A stretch of DNA of 64,000 nucleotides, from assembly GCA_030430075.1 (NCBI GenBank), contig JAUIGN010000014.1, positions 62,001 through 126,000 of the forward strand, given 5' to 3'. Source of the stretch: a bacterium (GTDB lineage Bacteria; Planctomycetota; Planctomycetia; Pirellulales; Pirellulaceae). Shown here piece after piece: positions 17,433 to 26,653 of the stretch; positions within the stretch are counted from its first letter, which is position 1; each line of letters starts with the position of its first letter. The translations under genes and the position numbers were made by a program. The notes below the pieces were generated by a model. It saw only the letters and a program-made list of their open reading frames with translations, searched no databases and was not told where the DNA came from.

Positions 17433-19898
17433 TCAATAGAGCATAATCGCCAGATCCGTGGCCAGGAGCGTTGCGGCAACCTGCGTCCAGGCGGCATGTT
17501 CGGCCGGATCGAGCTTCTTATCCCGAGGTAATTCGCCGATTGCCAACAGGGCCAGCGCATCCTCCCGGGACGCCGCGTAACGACCGCGCATCCGCTGGAG
17601 CAACGCGGCGCATGCCGCCCGCTCGGATTCCGTCGGACCGCGGCAGGCGAGCAGCCGAAATGCCATCTGCAGTCGGTCGGCGTCGGTTGACCGATCCCGC
17701 AACAGCCGCCCGCCGAACGCCCGTGCCATCTCGATCCGTTGGGTCTCATTCAAGAGGCCCAACGATTGGAGTGACGTGTTCGTCCGTGACCGCCGCACGC
17801 AACTCGACTCACGATCCGGCGCATCAAATAGCGTCATCATGGGATGCGGGCTCGTTCGTTTCCAATAGACGTAGAGGCTCCGCCGATAAAGGCGTTGGCC
17901 CGAGTCTCGTTCGTATTGTTTCGTATTGCTGGCCGGATGCGCCATCGCCTTCCACATCCCGGCGGGCTGGTACGGCTTGACCCCTTCACCACCCATGTGC
18001 GGATCGAGCAGGCCGCTGGCCCACAGGGCCACATCGCGGAGCACCTCGGCATCCAGCCGGTGGCTCGGTCCTCGGCCCAGCCAGACATTCTCCGGATCGT
18101 CAAGATCGTCACGCCAACGCGATTGTTGCTGGAAGGTTCGACTGGTGACCATCATCCGCAACATATGCTTCAGGTCCCAACCACTCTCACGCAACTCGAC
18201 CGCCAACCAGTCCAACAGTTGCGGGTGCGCCGGCTGCTTGCCTTGGACCCCGAAGTCCTCTGGTGTCCGCACCAGGCCGTGGCCGAACGTTCGCTGCCAG
18301 ATACGGTTGATCAGCACGCGCGCGACCAGCGGGTGGTCCGGGGACGTCAACCACTGAGCCAATCCGAGCCGATTTCTGGGCGCCTGTTCTGGGAAAGGCC
18401 CCATCGCCGACAAGATGCCCGGTTCGAGCGGCTCGCCGGTGGGCAAATTGTATTCGCCCCGGCGGAGGACCCGTGTGGTGCGCCGTTGCGGCAGATCCTG
18501 GGCAACCAAGGTGGTGGTGAACGCCTCCTCGGCCGTCGCCATTCGGACTGCCAGTTCGCGGGCGGAGGGTTGCAGATCCCACGCTGCGAACGGGCCGTCC
18601 GGTTCGGTGAGCATCCGCCAACGTTCCGCTGGATCCGCCCGGTGCCAGGCCGGCGCCAGTTTGTCCGGCGGGCCGGCCAGGTTTCCGACGGCTTGACTCG
18701 CTTTGGCGATCAGTCGATCCCGTTCCGCTTCGTACGCTTCCCATTCGCGCCAGGCCGCCTGATCCGCGGGGGCTTTGACAACCGGGCCGTAAACATACTT
18801 GTTGCCATCCATGGCGCTCTCAGCCGTGCTGTTAAAGAAGGCCAGCAGCCGATAGTACTCCGTCTGTGTGATCGGATCGTACTTATGCGAATGGCAGCGG
18901 GCGCAGGTCAGCGACACGCCCAACAGCACGGTCCCCAACGTCTCTGTGCGATCAAAGTTGTTCTTCGCCTGAAACTCCTCGGGAATCGCACCGCCCTCCG
19001 ACGTGCTGGGATTCATGCGTACGAAACCGGTCGCCACGCGTTGGGCGAGCGTCGGATTCGGCAGGAGATCTCCGGCCAGTTGCCAGGTGAGGAACTGGTC
19101 GAGCGGCAGGTTTTGATTCAAGGCCATGACGACCCAGTCCCGGTAGGGAAAGATGCCGCGACGATTATCCAGGTGCAGGCCGTGCGTATCTCCATACCGA
19201 ACCGCATCCAGCCAGTATCGCGCCTGGTGTTCGCCGAACCGTTCGCTCGCCAGCAAATCGCCCACCAGCCGATCGTAAGCGTCTTCGCGATCATCTGCCA
19301 GGAACTCGGCGAGCCGGCCGGGATCCGGCGGCAAACCGGTCAGTACCAAGGCGGTTCGACGCGCCAACGTCCCACGGTCGGCCCGCGGGGCAACGTCGAC
19401 ACCTCGTTCCGCCAACCGCGATCGGACAAAGGCATCAATGGCCGCGCTGCCCCCAGCGTCCGGGTTGCCAGGCGGTGGCTGGCGACGGGGCGGCACGAAA
19501 GCCCAATGCCGCGCATAGGTGCCCCCCTGGCGAACCCAGAGACTGAGCAGATCGCGCTCTGCCGCAGTTAATTGCTTGTCGGCGTCCGCCGGCGGCATAG
19601 GATCATCGGTGGAATGAATCCGTTCGAGCAGCACACTGTGCTCGGGCCGGTCCGGGTCGATGGCCCGGTAGCCGCCGCGATCCGCGGTCGCCGAGGCAAA
19701 GGTATCCAGTCGAAGTGACTCGGCGCCGTCCGCGTCCGGACCATGACAGACGAAGCACTTGTCCGAGAGGATCGGCAAGACCTCTTGCGCGAAGTCGACC
19801 GTGTACGCGTCGTCCGCAGCATCCACCGGCAAGGTGTAAAGCAGCGACACGACGGCCATCAGCTGAGCCGGCAAAATCGTCCGCAGCGGGGCACGCAT
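17433..19898 (-). CDS. PSCyt1-DUF1549-DUF1553 (PSD1) cytochrome c-like protein
   Basis: 821 residues from the ATG at 19898; a GTG at 19901 is one codon longer. Signal peptide APLRTILPAQLMAVVSLLYTLPVDA. The N-terminal planctomycete cytochrome C domain has CFVCHG and the downstream MPPADADKQL methionine motif. DUF1549 follows with the conserved RYGDTHGLHLDNRR and a second heme-like motif, CARCHSHKYDPITQTEYY. The C-terminal DUF1553 domain contains RNRLGLAQWLTSPDHPLVARV and DFGVQGKQPAHPQLLDWLA. Function unknown; a periplasmic c-type heme redox role is inferred. Translation is probably coupled to the preceding small gene, whose stop overlaps this start (TGATG), and DUF1501 follows in the same unit. 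Confidence 0.93.
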   Translation of the reverse strand: MRAPLRTILPAQLMAVVSLLYTLPVDAADDAYTVDFAQEVLPILSDKCFVCHGPDADGAESLRLDTFASATADRGGYRAIDPDRPEHSVLLERIHSTDDPMPPADADKQLTAAERDLLSLWVRQGGTYARHWAFVPPRRQPPPGNPDAGGSAAIDAFVRSRLAERGVDVAPRADRGTLARRTALVLTGLPPDPGRLAEFLADDREDAYDRLVGDLLASERFGEHQARYWLDAVRYGDTHGLHLDNRRGIFPYRDWVVMALNQNLPLDQFLTWQLAGDLLPNPTLAQRVATGFVRMNPSTSEGGAIPEEFQAKNNFDRTETLGTVLLGVSLTCARCHSHKYDPITQTEYYRLLAFFNSTAESAMDGNKYVYGPVVKAPADQAAWREWEAYEAERDRLIAKASQAVGNLAGPPDKLAPAWHRADPAERWRMLTEPDGPFAAWDLQPSARELAVRMATAEEAFTTTLVAQDLPQRRTTRVLRRGEYNLPTGEPLEPGILSAMGPFPEQAPRNRLGLAQWLTSPDHPLVARVLINRIWQRTFGHGLVRTPEDFGVQGKQPAHPQLLDWLAVELRESGWDLKHMLRMMVTSRTFQQQSRWRDDLDDPENVWLGRGPSHRLDAEVLRDVALWASGLLDPHMGGEGVKPYQPAGMWKAMAHPASNTKQYERDSGQRLYRRSLYVYWKRTSPHPMMTLFDAPDRESSCVRRSRTNTSLQSLGLLNETQRIEMARAFGGRLLRDRSTDADRLQMAFRLLACRGPTESERAACAALLQRMRGRYAASREDALALLAIGELPRDKKLDPAEHAAWTQVAATLLATDLAIMLY

Positions 19899-20101
19899 CA
19901 CGACATCAGGCCTTCAATTTTCTTGACCGCGACCTTGGCTTCCTCACCGTGAATGTTCACACCGTCATGCAGGCCGGAAACCCTCAGTTCCAGGATTCCC
20001 GTCTCCGGATCGAACCGCGCGGTCAGCACGTGTTCGATATTGATGAACAGGTATTGTTTTCCAATACCCCGATCTTCCGTACACCGTATGAAGTTTGCCA
20101 C
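19898..20101 (-). CDS. Small conserved-type hypothetical protein coupled to PSD1
   Basis: 67 residues from a GTG at 20101 (VANFIRCTEDRGIGKQYLFI), preceded by AAGGA at a good distance; an in-frame start further upstream would add 15 unconvincing residues. The protein is a compact strand-rich domain (YLFINIEHVLTARFD, LELRVSGLHDGVNIHGEEAKVAVKKIEGL), resembling the small YxxIN-type hypothetical proteins seen in planctomycetes. No signal peptide, so cytoplasmic. Its TGA shares a base with the ATG of the PSD1 gene, indicating translational coupling. Function unknown. That a cytoplasmic protein leads an operon of exported proteins is odd. Confidence 0.72.
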   Translation of the reverse strand: MANFIRCTEDRGIGKQYLFINIEHVLTARFDPETGILELRVSGLHDGVNIHGEEAKVAVKKIEGLMS

Positions 20102-20390
20102 GTTTGAATTCCTTGCGAAGGTGCGCGTCACGTCTGGAGAAGGCAAGCTTGGGAGCCGATGCCGCCGCCGGCCGCTGCCAGCGGAGTCGTGAACCGACTG
20201 CGGGCCGCCTTCAGCCGTCTATCATAGCCACTGAGCAACGCGGGAAAAATAGAGTCCACCGGCGTTCCGTGAATGAGCCCGTCTGATGGTCGAGCGGCAA
20301 GCGACGGCGCGCGGCGAGCGAATGGCGGCAACCGCCGCAGGATGGTCAAACGGCGTTCCGTTGCATGCGTCGAGCGACGGCCAGGCCTTG

Positions 20391-21734
20391 CTAGAAACCG
20401 GCCAGTTGTGTTTCTGCATCACCGAAACGGTTCGCCTGGCGGCCCATGCGATTCATGATCGACAGGTAGAGACTGCACAGTTTCCGTTGGTCGTCACCGC
20501 GATCGAGGTAGTCGAGGACGCGGCCGGTCGCAACCGTGCCTCCCAGTCCGCCGGCGGTCAGCAAGGGTACCTTGTTCGAGTCGTGGCGGCTGCCGGACCA
20601 CATGTTGTTGATGAACAGGAGGCAGGAATTATCGAGTACCGTACCGTCTCCTTCCGGCATCGCTTCCAGGCGGCTGGCGAGATACGCGAATTGGCTGCAG
20701 TAGTAACGCGACACGCGTTCAAAATCGTCGGAACGGTCGTCGTGGGATGCCGAGTGATGTGCTTTGCGGACCTTTAAGAACGGGTAGAACAAGCCGGAGA
20801 TATCGCGGCAGAGCAATAGTGTGGCAATCCGCGTCTTGTCGGTCTGAAAGGCCAGCGCGACAATGTCGCACATCAGCCGCATATGCTCGCGAATATCCTC
20901 GGGTAACCCGTTCTCCGGCCGCTCCATCGTGGCCAGCGGCTGCCCTTGCCGGTCGGCGCGAACCGAAGCCTTGTCCTGCTCGACCCGCATCCGCTCGATT
21001 CGCTTTTCCACTTCGCGGACGCTGGTCAGGTACTCGTCCAGTTTGGCCCGATCCGCGGAACTCGTCTGCCGCGACAAGCTGGCTGCCTGCTCCTTGATGC
21101 GATCCAGCACGCTCTGGTTCCGCCGCGAACCGCGGTTATCGAACAGGCTGTCAAATGCCAGTGACGGATAGACCTCCATCGGTACGGGCGACGTGGCGTT
21201 CTGCCAGGAGATATGCGAACTGTAGGCCATCGAGAAGTTCGTCTCGTGATAGCCCGTGATTGGCTGTTCGCAGCCGAGCACCATGCTTGGTTGCGCCGTC
21301 GCTTGTCCGAGCGTGTTGGCCAGCACCTGGTCGACGCTGATGCCGCCCCGCAACTCGGCCCCTTTCTGCAGCGAAGCGCCGGACAGGATGTTACCGGTTT
21401 GTCCCGGATGGATGCCAACGCCCGTGGCATTCTTGTTGAACAGACCGGAGATTACATTGACCTTGGTCTTGATTGGTTCGAGCGGCTGCAGGCTCTTGCC
21501 AAGCTGCATTTCCTGCCCGCTTCCTGCCGCGTGCCAATGGTTCGGATTGACACCGCACGCCATGAAGAGTGCGGCGAACCGCTGCGGGCAGCCGGACGCA
21601 CCGCTGCCCGCCGGATTGTCACTCCCCCAAACGGGAATCGACTCCAGCCAGGGCAATGCCATGGCAACGCCGGCGCCGCGAAGGATGGTGCGGCGGGTGA
21701 CACGGGCCTGGGTCGAAGTATACCAATGGTTCAT
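20391..21734 (-). CDS. DUF1552 family protein, Tat-exported
   Basis: 447 residues from the ATG at 21734; the longer in-frame extension overlaps the upstream gene and is not protein-like. The N-terminus has RVTRRTILRGAGVAMALPWLE, a twin-arginine signal of the DUF1552 type. The body includes RFAALFMACGVNPNHWHA, the GIHPGQTGNILSGA segment, the coiled DEYLTSVREVEKRIERM helix and HHSASHDDR, all characteristic of DUF1552. Family knowledge: a distant relative of the DUF1501/alkaline phosphatase fold with unknown activity, normally paired with a DUF1592/DUF1588 cytochrome-like protein. That partner lies 40 bp upstream here. Confidence 0.92.
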   Translation of the reverse strand: MNHWYTSTQARVTRRTILRGAGVAMALPWLESIPVWGSDNPAGSGASGCPQRFAALFMACGVNPNHWHAAGSGQEMQLGKSLQPLEPIKTKVNVISGLFNKNATGVGIHPGQTGNILSGASLQKGAELRGGISVDQVLANTLGQATAQPSMVLGCEQPITGYHETNFSMAYSSHISWQNATSPVPMEVYPSLAFDSLFDNRGSRRNQSVLDRIKEQAASLSRQTSSADRAKLDEYLTSVREVEKRIERMRVEQDKASVRADRQGQPLATMERPENGLPEDIREHMRLMCDIVALAFQTDKTRIATLLLCRDISGLFYPFLKVRKAHHSASHDDRSDDFERVSRYYCSQFAYLASRLEAMPEGDGTVLDNSCLLFINNMWSGSRHDSNKVPLLTAGGLGGTVATGRVLDYLDRGDDQRKLCSLYLSIMNRMGRQANRFGDAETQLAGF

Positions 21735-21774
21735 GATCAATCCTGCCAACTCGTTGTTACGACGAATGTGGTGA

Positions 21775-24700
21775 TCATTCCGGGCCGCGATTCCCCGGTC
21801 TGACCGTCTCGGCTGTTTCAGCAATCGCCTGCCGACCCCGTTTCTCTCGGAACTGCGGACTGGCAACGATGGTTGCCACCAGACTGCCAAACCGGTGGTC
21901 GTCTGCAGCCAGTTGCGTCCGCATCTCGTTGATCAGCACATCGTCCGAAAGAAGCAACGTGCGGCCCAGCCCATAGGATAGCAGTTGACGGCAAAGAGTA
22001 TCCAGAAATTCGTCCTGCCGTTCCTCCACGAGGTAGCTGCGGAGGTCGTTCAAACCGTCCAGCTCGCGACCGTTGGCCAGGATGGCCTGAGTCTGGACGG
22101 GGCGTCCACCCAGGTCGCGTTCCCGCCGCTCGCCGATGGGGCCGAACCCTTCGAACACCAGGCCGATGGCATCGAACCGGTTGTGACAGCCGGCGCAACT
22201 TGAATGCTCCCGATGTTTGGCCAACATGTCGCGTAACGAGAGCTCGCCCAACTTGCTCTCATCGGCAGGAAGCTCCGGGACGTTTGGGGGAGGTGGTGGA
22301 ATGCGCTCGCCAAGCAGCCGTCGCACGACCCAGTAGCCCCGTTTCACCGGGCTGGTGCGGAGACCCGGCGCGTTCTTCGTGAGAAAGACCGACATCGGCA
22401 ACAGCCCGCCCCGCCCGTAGCTGGATGCCTGCTCGATACGCGTCCATTCGTTTGCCCCACTCTGGATATCGTTGATTCCATAGTGGGCCGCCAAGACCGG
22501 ATTGACAAAGGTGTAGTCCGCCCGCAGGCAGGTCAGCACCGACCGATCGTGTTGCACCAGATCGACAAAGAAGCGGACCGGTTCCTCGAACATGGCCCGC
22601 CGCAAATCATCGGTAAACTCCGGGAAACGCTCCCGATCAACGCTGTTATGCTGCTCGAACCGCCGCACATCAAGCCAGTTCGCGGCGAACTCGGTAGCCA
22701 GCCCGCGGACGCGCGGATCGCGCAACATCCGTCGGGCCTCGGCGACCAGCACTGCGGGGTCTGCCAGTTCGCCGGCGGCCGCCCGATCCAACAGCCGCTT
22801 GTCCGGCAGGCTCGACCAGAGAAAATAACTCAACCGACTGGCCAGTTCCGTGTCCGTCAGCGGGCGCCGGCCCGCGGCGGCGGACAGCAGGTCGAGGCGA
22901 TAGCAGAAATGGGGTGACATCAGGATCGAAACGACCGCATCCTGGATTGCCTCTTCGTGCCGCAGGCCATCGTCGTTTCTGAGTGCATGGTAGTAGCCGA
23001 GCAGATCGTGCCGCTCGCCTTCCGTCAGTTCGCGCCGATAAGCTCGGGCTGCGAAACGGAGTAGTTCCTCGAGATGGCTCGGCTCGGCCTCCAGCCGCGC
23101 AGCTTCAACCCAACGAATCTGCCTATTGATGTCGCGAAAGAACCGTTCGATGGCGCCGATGGCGACGTCGCTGCCCCCGTTGGCCCGAGCCTTGTTCAAG
23201 TAGACCTTTTGCAGCCGCTTGATCATCGCCTCCGAAGCGGCGCCGGCGTCTTCAGCTCGAGCGAAATCGAAGACGGGATCCCGCATATAGCGCGAATCGG
23301 TCCGTTCGAACCAGAGAAACCCCTGGTACTGGCGGGTCGGAGCTGCGGTGACGAAGTCCAGTTCGCGCCAGAGGGCGTCCAGTTGCCGCTGCTGATCCGG
23401 ACTCAGAATCATGTCATAGAGCGGCCCGTCGTCCCGAAAGTAGCCCATCATGCTATGGAATCCGGCACTCAGCAGCCGCCCCTTCTCTTGCTGGTCTTTC
23501 GCCTTCCCGACGTAGTCGCGCCCCCGTTCGGAGAGGTAGAAGGCATCGGGGAACACTTCGCAAAAGTGGGCCCAGGCAGCCAGGTGCTGTTGCTGTGCGA
23601 TCGGATCGGCTGGGATCACCAGCGCCGCCAAGCTGTTTGCGGATTCGAAACCGCCAGTGCGCTCCGCGTCGGCCGGTTGGCCGTCGGCGTCCTGGATCTG
23701 CAGAGCGGAATGATCGAACGTGCGGCGATGAGAAGCGTACTGCCGGTTCTTCCAGAGCACAAACGGTTGTGAGCCCTTGTGGCTGCCCTCGACCACCAGA
23801 TTGTCGAAGCCGGGTTCGAGCTTCCTCCGCAGTTGCAGCACGTCGTCCCGTAGTCGCTCGCAGGCGGCGCGGACCTGAGCCGATCGTTGTTCCGCCAGCG
23901 GCAACTCAAGCCAGCGATGCCGGAGGCTGGCCAGCGGCCCCACGACGGGCGCCTCCGCAGTCAGGGTCTCCCAGATCGTGGCCAGGTACTTGGGGCTTAC
24001 TTGTGCCGCGGCAGCAATGTCGTCCAGCGTCGCTGACGCGGGGGCACGTTGGCGAGCCAGACGCAATCTCCAGGCGGCGAAGAAGTAGTCTGCCAGGTCG
24101 GTCGGCTGTCGCTGATAGAACTGCACAATCCGCTTCACGCAGTACTTGTCGCGATCCGTGTCGGTTACCACGGGGTGCGGTGCAAAAGCGAACCCGTTCG
24201 GCTTCAAGACCAGGTGTTCCACGACAGACCTTGCCGCATCGAGATATTTCTTGAGCAGGGCAGGTGACATGGTCAACGATTCGCCCGAATTGTCGAAACC
24301 GGCTTCATTAGCGGGGTCCACCGGAAAATTCCGTGTCGGACGGAGATCGAAACCTGTCAAGTCGCGAATGGTGTAGTCATATTCCGCGTTGCTCAGCCGT
24401 CGAGCGAACACGGGCCCGGGGTCTCCTGCATTTCGTAGTGCCTCGTGCCACCGGACGGCGTCGATCCAGGCGACGACGGCGTGACGCGTGCGGTCGTCCA
24501 GCGTTTCAGCCGCGTCCGGCGGCGGCATTTCGCCGGCGGCCAATCGCTGCCGCACCACGTCCCAGGTCTCGTGCGCTGCGGCAACCCGCGGTACGGTTGT
24601 GAAGTGGCTGAGATCGAGTTTCGCCTCTGCCAGTTCTTCTCCGTGACAGTCCAGGCAATACGTGGCCAGGAACGGTCGCACGTCCTGCTCGAAGCGACGG

Positions 24701-24873
24701 CGCAAATCAACGTCGTCGGGTTGGGAGCGTGCCTCATCGGCCCGCGTCCAGGTGTGCGGTGAGACGGTGATTGCCAGGAGCAGAAAAAAACCGAGCGGCC
24801 AGCCGGCCGACCGGAGCGATCTCGGTGGGGCAGCGTGGACAGCGTCTGCAGGCATGGTCATGGGTGGGCGCAT
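21775..24873 (-). CDS. DUF1587/DUF1595/DUF1592/DUF1588/DUF1585 cytochrome-like protein
   Basis: 1032 residues with an N-terminal signal segment (SAGWPLGFFLLLAITVSPHTWTRADEA). A heme-binding motif CLDCHG near residue 73 and GEMPPPDAAETLDD form the PSCyt-like domain. DUF1587 follows (RRLSNAEYDYTIRDLTGFDLRP), then DUF1595 (YRRELTEGERHDLLGYY), DUF1592 (SPHFCYRLDLL...LASRLSYFLWSSLPD) and DUF1588 with a further CAGCH (SSCAGCHNRFDAIGLVFEGFG). DUF1585 closes the protein (LLSYGLGRTLLLSDD...IVASPQFREKRG). All are planctomycete-enriched domains of unknown function. It heads a two-gene unit with DUF1552. A periplasmic c-type heme enzyme is inferred. Confidence 0.93.
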   Translation of the reverse strand: MRPPMTMPADAVHAAPPRSLRSAGWPLGFFLLLAITVSPHTWTRADEARSQPDDVDLRRRFEQDVRPFLATYCLDCHGEELAEAKLDLSHFTTVPRVAAAHETWDVVRQRLAAGEMPPPDAAETLDDRTRHAVVAWIDAVRWHEALRNAGDPGPVFARRLSNAEYDYTIRDLTGFDLRPTRNFPVDPANEAGFDNSGESLTMSPALLKKYLDAARSVVEHLVLKPNGFAFAPHPVVTDTDRDKYCVKRIVQFYQRQPTDLADYFFAAWRLRLARQRAPASATLDDIAAAAQVSPKYLATIWETLTAEAPVVGPLASLRHRWLELPLAEQRSAQVRAACERLRDDVLQLRRKLEPGFDNLVVEGSHKGSQPFVLWKNRQYASHRRTFDHSALQIQDADGQPADAERTGGFESANSLAALVIPADPIAQQQHLAAWAHFCEVFPDAFYLSERGRDYVGKAKDQQEKGRLLSAGFHSMMGYFRDDGPLYDMILSPDQQRQLDALWRELDFVTAAPTRQYQGFLWFERTDSRYMRDPVFDFARAEDAGAASEAMIKRLQKVYLNKARANGGSDVAIGAIERFFRDINRQIRWVEAARLEAEPSHLEELLRFAARAYRRELTEGERHDLLGYYHALRNDDGLRHEEAIQDAVVSILMSPHFCYRLDLLSAAAGRRPLTDTELASRLSYFLWSSLPDKRLLDRAAAGELADPAVLVAEARRMLRDPRVRGLATEFAANWLDVRRFEQHNSVDRERFPEFTDDLRRAMFEEPVRFFVDLVQHDRSVLTCLRADYTFVNPVLAAHYGINDIQSGANEWTRIEQASSYGRGGLLPMSVFLTKNAPGLRTSPVKRGYWVVRRLLGERIPPPPPNVPELPADESKLGELSLRDMLAKHREHSSCAGCHNRFDAIGLVFEGFGPIGERRERDLGGRPVQTQAILANGRELDGLNDLRSYLVEERQDEFLDTLCRQLLSYGLGRTLLLSDDVLINEMRTQLAADDHRFGSLVATIVASPQFREKRGRQAIAETAETVRPGNRGPE

Positions 24874-25051
24874 CGCGGGGCGTGTTAAAAGGGGGGCGGG
24901 TCAATTCATGGTAGCCGCTGGCGGCGACGATGTCGCGTCCGATTCCAGATCGGCACATGATTTCGCAGTCGGATGGTTGGACCGTACCGGAGTACCGATC
25001 ATAATGGCGTCGCCCTACCCTCCCCCGTTCCTTGTGTTTCTGGAGATTGTG

Positions 25052-25783
25052 ATGCTTCGCAGTTTGACCATGGTCGCCGTCGCCCTTTTCTCGACGTCCA
25101 CTCTCGCCGCCGATCCGGCTCCGTCGGCGCCGCCCGAACCGAGCGGCATGCAGCGAATCTTCAACGGCGAAGATCTCTCGGGTTGGGACGGGGATCCACG
25201 GTTGTGGTCCGTGAAGGATGGCGCGATTCGGGGTGAGACGACACCCGACAATGCCGCCAAAGGGAACACATTTATTATCTGGAAGGGAGGCAATACAAAA
25301 GACTTCCAGTTGCGGCTTTCGTTTCGCTGCAATGCCACGAACAATTCGGGAATTCAGTACCGTTCACGGCACATCACCGGAGACAAGGTTCGCAACGCAT
25401 GGGTCGTCCGCGGTTACCAGCACGAGATCCGCAATCAAGACGAACTACCCAGCGTGGCCGGATTCATTTACGACGAAGGCGGTCGGAGAGGGCGGATCTG
25501 CCTGGTCGGCGAGCAGGCGACCTGGGGCAAAGAGGGCAAGAAAGTTACCGGCAAGCTGATCGATGCTGCCGGTTACAAGGCGCTGTTCAAGCTCGACGAT
25601 TGGAATGATGTGGTCATCATCGGGCAAGGGAACCACATCCAACATTACCTCAACGGTCGCTTGATCCTGGACTTTACGGACAACTCAGAGCACGCACTGA
25701 CGGACGGCATTCTGGCCTTGCAGTTGCACGCCGGGAAACCGATGTGGGTCGAATTCAAGGACATACGCATCAAGACGGATTGA
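25052..25783 (+). CDS. DUF1080 (3-keto-disaccharide hydrolase-like) family protein, exported
   Basis: 243 residues from the ATG at 25052, with TGGAGA upstream. Signal peptide MLRSLTMVAVALFSTSTLAA. The DUF1080 jelly-roll begins with MQRIFNGEDLSGWDGDPRLWSVKDGAIRGE and continues with NSGIQYRSR, WNDVVIIGQGNHIQHYLNG and the closing GILALQLHAGKPMWVEFKDIRIK. Family knowledge: DUF1080 proteins are concanavalin-like domains, some annotated as 3-keto-disaccharide hydrolases acting with Gfo/Idh/MocA oxidoreductases on glycosides. Two such oxidoreductases lie in this window. It is convergent with the TrmH-type gene. Confidence 0.9.
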   Translation: MLRSLTMVAVALFSTSTLAADPAPSAPPEPSGMQRIFNGEDLSGWDGDPRLWSVKDGAIRGETTPDNAAKGNTFIIWKGGNTKDFQLRLSFRCNATNNSGIQYRSRHITGDKVRNAWVVRGYQHEIRNQDELPSVAGFIYDEGGRRGRICLVGEQATWGKEGKKVTGKLIDAAGYKALFKLDDWNDVVIIGQGNHIQHYLNGRLILDFTDNSEHALTDGILALQLHAGKPMWVEFKDIRIKTD

Positions 25784-25824
25784 CCGCCGCCCGGTGCCGA
25801 CGTGCGACCCGGTGCCGGTACGCC

Positions 25825-26640
25825 CTACGCGCCGTCCGGTTCGCGTTGCCGCAAGCCTTCATAGAAGAGCAGTGCGGCGGTGACCGAGACGTTAAGGCTG
25901 TCGGCCGCTCCACGCATCGGCAGGAAGATCGGAGTGATTTGGTCTCCTTGCCAGACGTCCGACAGGCCGTATGCCTCGCTGCCCAGTACGACCGCCGTTG
26001 GTCCTTGGTAGGTGGCGCGGGTGTAGCTTGTCCTGGCGTCAACGCGGGCAGTAAGAATGCGAAAGTGATTGCGGCGTAGCCAGTCGAGCGTTGTCGAGGC
26101 TGGGGCGGCCATCAGCGGCATGGTGAAGGCCGTGCCCAGGCTGGCGCGAATCGTATTGGGATTGTAGAGGTCGGTTGCACCGTCAACCACGATCACGGCG
26201 TCGACGCCGGCGCCGTCTGCCGAGCGGAGAACGGCGCCGACGTTCCCCGGTTTTTCGATGCCTTCCAGGACCGCCACCAGCGGCGCCGGGCCCAGCTGCA
26301 AGTCGTCCAATGTCTTGTGCGGCGGTCGGGCAACGGCCACCACTCCTTCAGCCCGGTTTCCGAACGCCAGTTTGCCGAATACTTGGTGAGTGACAGGAAT
26401 GATCTCGGCGCCGTGCGCGTCGGCCTTGAGTTGCAGCAGTTCGATCGCGGCCGGGAAGACTTCCTCTTGGCGAACGAACAGTTCCAGGATCTCGCAGCCG
26501 GCGTCGAGTGCCCGTTCGATTTCGCGCGCTCCGTCAATGATGATCCGCTGCTGATCCTGCCTGCCACGACGGTCTCTCAGCCGGACCGCGCTCTTGACGC
26601 GTTGGTTCTGCAGGCTGGTGATTGGTACGGCTTCAGACAT
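25825..26640 (-). CDS. TrmH/SpoU family RNA 2'-O-methyltransferase
   Basis: 271 residues. The N-terminal part (LQNQRVKSAVRLRDRRGRQDQQRIIIDG) is the L30e-like substrate-binding domain. The C-terminal SPOUT knot has motif 1 LEGIEKPGNVGAVLRSADG, motif 2 VVLGSEAYGLSD and motif 3 LPMRGAADSLNVSVTAALLFYE, which carry the SAM-binding loop and the dimer interface. Family knowledge: 2'-O-methylation of tRNA or rRNA ribose; the exact target cannot be assigned. It follows the RlmI-like gene by 13 bases on the same strand, so the two RNA modification enzymes probably share a transcript. Confidence 0.92.
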   Translation of the reverse strand: MSEAVPITSLQNQRVKSAVRLRDRRGRQDQQRIIIDGAREIERALDAGCEILELFVRQEEVFPAAIELLQLKADAHGAEIIPVTHQVFGKLAFGNRAEGVVAVARPPHKTLDDLQLGPAPLVAVLEGIEKPGNVGAVLRSADGAGVDAVIVVDGATDLYNPNTIRASLGTAFTMPLMAAPASTTLDWLRRNHFRILTARVDARTSYTRATYQGPTAVVLGSEAYGLSDVWQGDQITPIFLPMRGAADSLNVSVTAALLFYEGLRQREPDGA

Positions 26641-26653
26641 GATTCATTTCCGG

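Noticed and set aside
17844..19571. 575-codon open frame on the plus strand
   Set aside because: Entirely antisense to the well-supported PSD1 gene; such long shadow frames are common in GC-rich DNA.
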